Positions 59,330 through 64,000 of a DNA stretch of 64,000 bases are shown here, piece after piece (the first letter of the stretch is position 1; each line of letters opens with the position of its first letter). The position numbers were made by a program, and so were the translations under genes. The notes under the pieces were generated by a model. It was not told where the DNA came from, made no database searches, and saw only the letters and a program-made list of their open reading frames with translations. The stretch is from Cycas panzhihuaensis. Taxonomy: Eukaryota > Cycadophyta. Location: positions 81,041,741 to 81,105,740 of the forward strand of contig CM041465.1 in assembly GCA_023213395.1 (NCBI GenBank), in the 5' to 3' direction.

Positions 59330-59727
59330 ATGATATGAATGGAGAATTAGAAATTAGCTTTAACCCAAAAGAATAATTAGATCAAATTGATTAATGACTG
59401 ATATAAAACTATATCAGAGTTTAAACTCTCACCAAAATCCACCTTCTCTCTTTTTATTTATGAGTGTAGACCTGACCTTAATTTATAAAGAGTTTGTTGT
59501 CTATCACTTTATAATAGGTGGATGTGGATTAGACCTCACATACTTTCACCTGATTGAACCTCATATTACATAAGTCTCATTAGACGTGTATGAGGCTTAA
59601 AGTGGGGTGTTGACCCTCAATTAGGAATTACAACATTAAGTTATAACTTAAGTTATAATTGCACTTTATTTGAGTAAAGTGACTAACTTTATAAAAGACT
59701 ATATGAATGAGTCATTATATTTTAGCA
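59330..59727 (-). repeat. C3 3' LTR (left limit approximate)
   Basis: On the minus strand the purine-rich AAAGGAAGA is followed by TGCTAAAATA, so the LTR starts at 59727. The other end is set at a tg near 59330 only by guess, because the partner LTR is outside the window. Confidence 0.45.
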
Positions 59728-59759
59728 TCTTCCTTTAATGACAACCTCATTAATTTAAT

Positions 59760-61250
59760 ACCGAGGCTGCGTGAAAATCTTTTAAACTTTAGTTTAATAA
59801 GTGCTTCGGTGAAGATATCTACAACCTAATCTTCGATCAATCAATGGATGGGATTAATTTCTATGTCTTGAATATGTTCATGGATGAAATGATGATAGAC
59901 CTCTATGTATTCTTGCATGGAAAATATGATTCTTTATCATCTTCAATGCACTTTACTTATCATAATATATGAGAGTAGCTTGAGTCTATTAAAGACCAAG
60001 TTTAATGAGAATCCTATGTAGCCAGATTGCTTCAATAGTTACATGGATAACTACTTTATATCTTGCTCCAATGAAGGATAGAGTAACATTGGGTTGTTTC
60101 TTATAACTCCAATAAATAATAGCTAAGTTCAAGTTAAAACAATAACTTGAAGTAAAGTAGTGAGTATCTTGGTAACCAACCTAGTCTACATCAATTAATA
60201 CTTTTACAATAAAAGTTTCAACTTAGTTGTAGTCAAGTGCATGTTGTAAGTATCATAAATATACTTAATAATTCTAATTGCTGCTTTCTAATGTGACATT
60301 TTAGGCTAAGACGTGATCATTGAATAAACCCCAACTGCATAAGAGATATCATAGCGAGTATGAGTAAGATAAATCAAACTCCCTACAAGTTATTAATAAA
60401 GAGTGGGATTTATAAGTTTTTCATGTTTATCCAAAGTTAGTTTGGTTCCAGTCTACATAGGTATAAGCAAAAGTTTGTAATCACTTATTTTGAAATATTA
60501 CAAGGGCTCATTCATATATTTAGTTTGTGATAAGAAAATATGTCCTGGTTCTTGCTAAACTTAAATGCCAAGGAAATAGTAGAGTAGTCTAAGGCTAACC
60601 ATCTCAAAACTACTTTTGAGTTCTTACTAGAGATGAAAAATCCCATCATTATTATTTCTAGTAATTACAGAATCATCAAAATAGAGAATAATAATGGTAA
60701 TCAAATTATTATGGATTTGAATATAAAAGTTGGAATTAGAGGATGAATAATTCATTTCATGCTTGAGAAAATGACTTCCAATCTTTACATACCAAGTATG
60801 AGGTACTTTCTTAAGTCCATACAAAGCTTTCTTAAGTTTACAAACTAAACGTTCTTTTCTAGGAATAATATAACTGGGAGGTTGTCTCAAGTAAACTTCT
60901 TCAAAAATATCTCCATTGAAAAAAGCACTTTTGACATCCATTTGATAAATATGGTATTTGAATAGAGCTATTAATTATATAACCAGATGAATAATTGCCA
61001 CGTTAGTAATATGTGTGAATATCTAATGCCTTCTTATTATTTAAAGTCTTTTATAATAAGATGTGCTTTATGTCTGTGAATGGAGTTATCTATATGATAA
61101 TTTATTTTATAAATCTAATGACAATTAATTGGTTAGTTTCTTCAAGGTAATTCAATGAGCTCCCTAGTATCATTTTTTAGGATAGAATTCATTTATTCAT
61201 CTATAACAACCTACCACATTTGGTTTTTGACTACCTCCTCAAAGGTGAAA
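59760..61250 (-). pseudogene. pol: C3 reverse transcriptase and RNase H
   Basis: The open piece 60627-60941 holds MDVKSAFFNGDIFEEVYLRQ, VCKLKKALYGLKKVPHTWY and the catalytic box IILYFDDSVIT, all typical of copia RT and with both Asp residues intact. RNase H follows leftward in broken frames and ends near 59760-59825 with VDIFTEALIKLKFKRF, the usual end of copia pol. The RT start (MNSILKND-type) is near 61190. Confidence 0.85.
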
Positions 61251-62520
61251 AGCTCAGGAGTAGTGAGAACTTGTTCCATTAGAGCATAGTAAGTAGTATG
61301 CTTGTATGTAGATTACCTTTTCAAAATTGTAAGAGGTGAAGGTACATCTACCATAACTTGTAAGTACCACTTAGGAAGTTTCTTAGTGACTTCAACTTGT
61401 ACATCTTATGGAGACAAAGGTGGCAATGTAGATGTTGATGTAGAAGTAGACAGAGATGTAGGATAATCAGATGATAAACTTAGAGTGTATGAAGTTGAAG
61501 AAGAAAAAAGGTCTATAATTGGTATAGGAAGAGCTTCTAAAATATCATCATTGTCATCTATAAAAAATTATATCTAAGATGGATCTAAGTCTTGATTATC
61601 TTTTACAAAGATAACATCCCTTGATGAATATACCTATCATTCAATAGGGCCATACACCTTATAAGCTATACAACCAAGTATGTAGCCTACAAGGATGTGC
61701 TTCAAGATTTTGTAATTGAGTTTCCTTCACTTTTCTTTGGTAATACGCAAGTACATTGTACATCTAAAAGTTTTAAGACGTAAGATTGTAGGCTTCTATC
61801 CTGGCTAAGCCTCCTTGATTTTTATATTTCTAAGAGTTGAAGTCGGTCTCCTATTTGTGAGGTAAGTCATTGTAGCAATAGATTCAACCAAAACTGACTT
61901 AGTAAGCTTTATAATATTAACCATTTCTTTTTCCTTATTTACCACCATTTGATTCGTTTGCTTAACAACATTGCTTTGTTGAGGAGTACTAAGAGATGGG
62001 AATTGGTACTTGATGTTATGTTCTTTGCAAAAATTGGTAAATTGATTTGATATATAAAGCATCTTAATTGTAGTGTTAATTTTATTTTTAGCTTTGCCTT
62101 TGAATTCCTTGAATTTTTCAAAGGCTTCAAATTTGTTCTTTAAAAGGTAGATCCCAACTTTTTGAGAATAATCATCAATAAATATGATGAAATATAAATT
62201 TCCATTATGAGAAGGCTTAGACATAAGTCCACAAATATCTGAGTGAACTAAGCCCAAAGTTGATTTCTAAGTTTTCCTTGAATTAAATGATTCCTTATAT
62301 TATTTTCCAACTAGATAAGCTTAATAGAAGCTCTTATATTATTTGATCTTGGGTGGTCCATGTACCCTCTAAAAGATAAACATGAGCTTATGACTCTGCA
62401 TATTTATATGACTAAGTCATTAATGTCATAACTAATCCTTGGTATATTTATAAGTATGTTACTCCTTAGTATGTAAAGGTTCAAGTTGTATATGAGAAGA
62501 TTCAACTTACATGTTAATAG
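61251..62520 (-). pseudogene. pol: C3 integrase and linker
   Basis: The open piece 61805-62257 has LVHSDICGLM, FIIFIDDYSQK, FEKFKEFKGKAKN, FCKEHNIKYQFPSLSTPQQ and MTYLTNRRPTS. This is the copia integrase core, but the second catalytic block (normally SDNGGEY) is lost in YISNQF. The zinc region lies rightward near 62260-62400 (HGPPKIK). The leftward linker contains a Ser/Thr-rich stretch near 61410-61500. Confidence 0.85.
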
Positions 62521-62990
62521 GTGGGTCTTCTATAATAATTTTCTTTCCTTTATCTACCAAAGTAGGATGCATAATGATACTTAGATTATGATTTTGTATA
62601 AAGAAAGTACAATAACATCAAGCTTGTATAGACCATTATCATCATGTCCTATAACCACTACTTATCTAGTTAAGTGATCTAAAATAATGGAAGTTTCCTA
62701 GGTGAAACGTACATCAGATTTCTACTTATCAATTTAGCTAACAAAAGGTAGGCTTTATTTTAAACTAGGTACATATAGGATATTATTGATATAGTGACCT
62801 ATGTTTGAATCAGTTAAGGCTATGGGTGCTTTCTCAATCTTAGCCACATCATATATAATATCATCACCAAACATTATTGTATATGCTTGAATAAGTTTGG
62901 TGTCTTTCAAGAGTTATTTAGTGCATGTCATATGATGAATATTATTAGAATCTATCAACTAGGAGTTGTCTAAATGGTTAAAAGTAAGAG
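62521..62990 (-). pseudogene. pol: C3 aspartic protease remnant
   Basis: IDSNNIHHMTCTK near 62920-62960 matches the copia protease start WxIDSGAxHHMT, with the Asp and Ser kept and Gly changed to Asn. DVAKIEKAPIAL and NILYVPSLK follow in frame, the expected strand-turn pattern, down to about 62700. Confidence 0.75.
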
Positions 62991-64000
62991 AAACATAGAA
63001 TAGGTTCTCAATATTAGCTTGGGTATTGGCCACATGGTCTTCTTGCTATAAACTTTCATTGCGACCCTAATTATGATTCCTTGGTTGATTTTAGTTCTAT
63101 TATTTCCTATTTTATTGACCACATATATTGTTGTGATATTGGTTTTGACCTTGACTGACCTCCTTGTTATCCAAGGTTTGTCTATAAAAGCTATAGATTA
63201 TATTATCTCTTTCTATAAATAATGATGAAATTTCTAAGATTGCCATAGTAGAGGCAAGTAATATTCTCTTTTCTCTATTAGTTTCTAGTCTATTATGGTT
63301 GTTGATTCAAATTTAAAGAACTAAATCACTAGGTAAGAGGTTGTTGAATAGGCTATTTGCTCCCTTAATTTCTAGTTCTGAATGTGAGAGTAGTGTTAGA
63401 AGAAGATGTTGTTACTTATCAATTTAGGATATCTTCCTCCTTTAACAATAGCTCTTATAGGGTATCAAAGCCCATGGTAGTAAAGTCATTTGATAAATGT
63501 GATAAGAAAATATTGTACATGGTAAGAAGGACATTGAAAATATTGAAAATAAGGTCATTTTTTAAAGGAGTATCTCAAAGAGTGGTAAGTTGGTTCCTGA
63601 TGGCTTTAACTTCATTTATATATAAAGGGATCAATCTAGTAAAAGGTACAGAATATAAGTGTGCTTTTAGCATGATTACTCTTGAGTCATCCTTTTTCTT
63701 ATAAAGTGAATATATAATGTTCCATGGCTTATGACATATGCTTGTTATTTTAATATTTTAGTCTATATTATCCTTTCTAGCTAAGTATAGAAAAGATGGA
63801 TTAAGATTATTTTTAGCTCTAAAAGTAATAAGGGCAATAGAGTTTAGAGGGGTCATGTTATTAGGATTATTTAGGTTAGGTGTGGGAGTAAGCTTAGGTA
63901 TGTTACCTAATACATAAGCCTAAAACTCATTTATGATCAAAAGGTACTTGACTTATTTTTTCCAAGCTAAAACATAATTATTGCCAAATAGTTTAATTAT
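62991..64000 (-). pseudogene. gag: C3 gag remnant, cut by window end
   Basis: Minus-strand frames around 63384-63704 read AIRNQLTTL, then DTPLKNDLIFNIFNVL, YNIFLSHLSN and ELLLKEED, the pattern of the copia UBN2-type capsid domain. Stops are few. The N-terminus and the leader are outside the window. Plus-strand ORFs in the same place are by-products. Confidence 0.65.

Larger units (their letters stand above)
59330..64000 (-). mobile_element. C3: Ty1/copia remnant, right end outside window
   Basis: On the minus strand gag, protease, integrase, RT and RNase H run from the window end leftward, followed by a 3' LTR ending at 59727 on the plus strand. The 5' LTR is beyond the window. It is better kept than C1 and C2: the RT active site reads YFDD and long integrase and RT pieces are open. 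Confidence 0.85.

Overview
The window looks like intergenic DNA from a seed plant with a large, repeat-filled nuclear genome. A gymnosperm is my best guess, at low confidence. Almost everything is nested LTR retrotransposons in advanced decay. Most stop codons in them read as C-to-T changes (TGG, CAA, CAG and CGA turned into TAG, TAA or TGA), as expected of old methylated plant DNA. I see no tRNA, rRNA, CRISPR array or intact single-copy gene. The only host-gene trace is a germin-like protein pseudogene near 55.3-55.7 kb.

Layout. G1 (1-19782, + strand) is a Ty3/gypsy element of the Tat type. Its left LTR is interrupted by C1, a Ty1/copia element (933-8792, +) flanked by the 5-bp duplication ctccc. 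G1 sits in the 5' LTR of G3 (19783 to about 44757, +), an older relative. G3's integrase region is split by G2 (26331-42925, - strand), a GC-richer and younger Tat-type element with the 5-bp duplication ggggc. G3's 3' LTR (43394 to about 44757) runs into C2, a minus-strand copia (about 44758-49330). A 1.52-kb tandem duplication carrying copia LTR/primer-site junctions follows (49529 to about 52560). Then come unassigned AT-rich DNA, the germin-like pseudogene, a short array of hairpin-bearing repeats (56.27-57.49 kb), and C3, a third copia (about 59.3 kb to the window end, minus strand).

G2 is the most informative part. Read in its own direction (right to left) it has LTR, primer site, gag, protease, reverse transcriptase, RNase H, integrase, an accessory cassette, then LTR. 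The cassette holds two things. One is an intact second RNase H of the archaeal type with all four acidic catalytic positions. The other, between integrase and that RNase H and on the opposite strand, is a transcription-unit-like block: a TATA box at 30252, a leader with a perfect hairpin and a GA tract, a plant mobile domain (PMD) ORF, an acidic tail and a coiled-coil segment. The polymerase-linked RNase H has lost its first catalytic Asp in G1, G2 and G3 alike, so the loss predates these copies. G1 has only about 0.5 kb between integrase and LTR, so it lacks the cassette. Antisense extra ORFs and second RNases H are known from plant Tat-lineage elements. What may be new here is this arrangement of parts.
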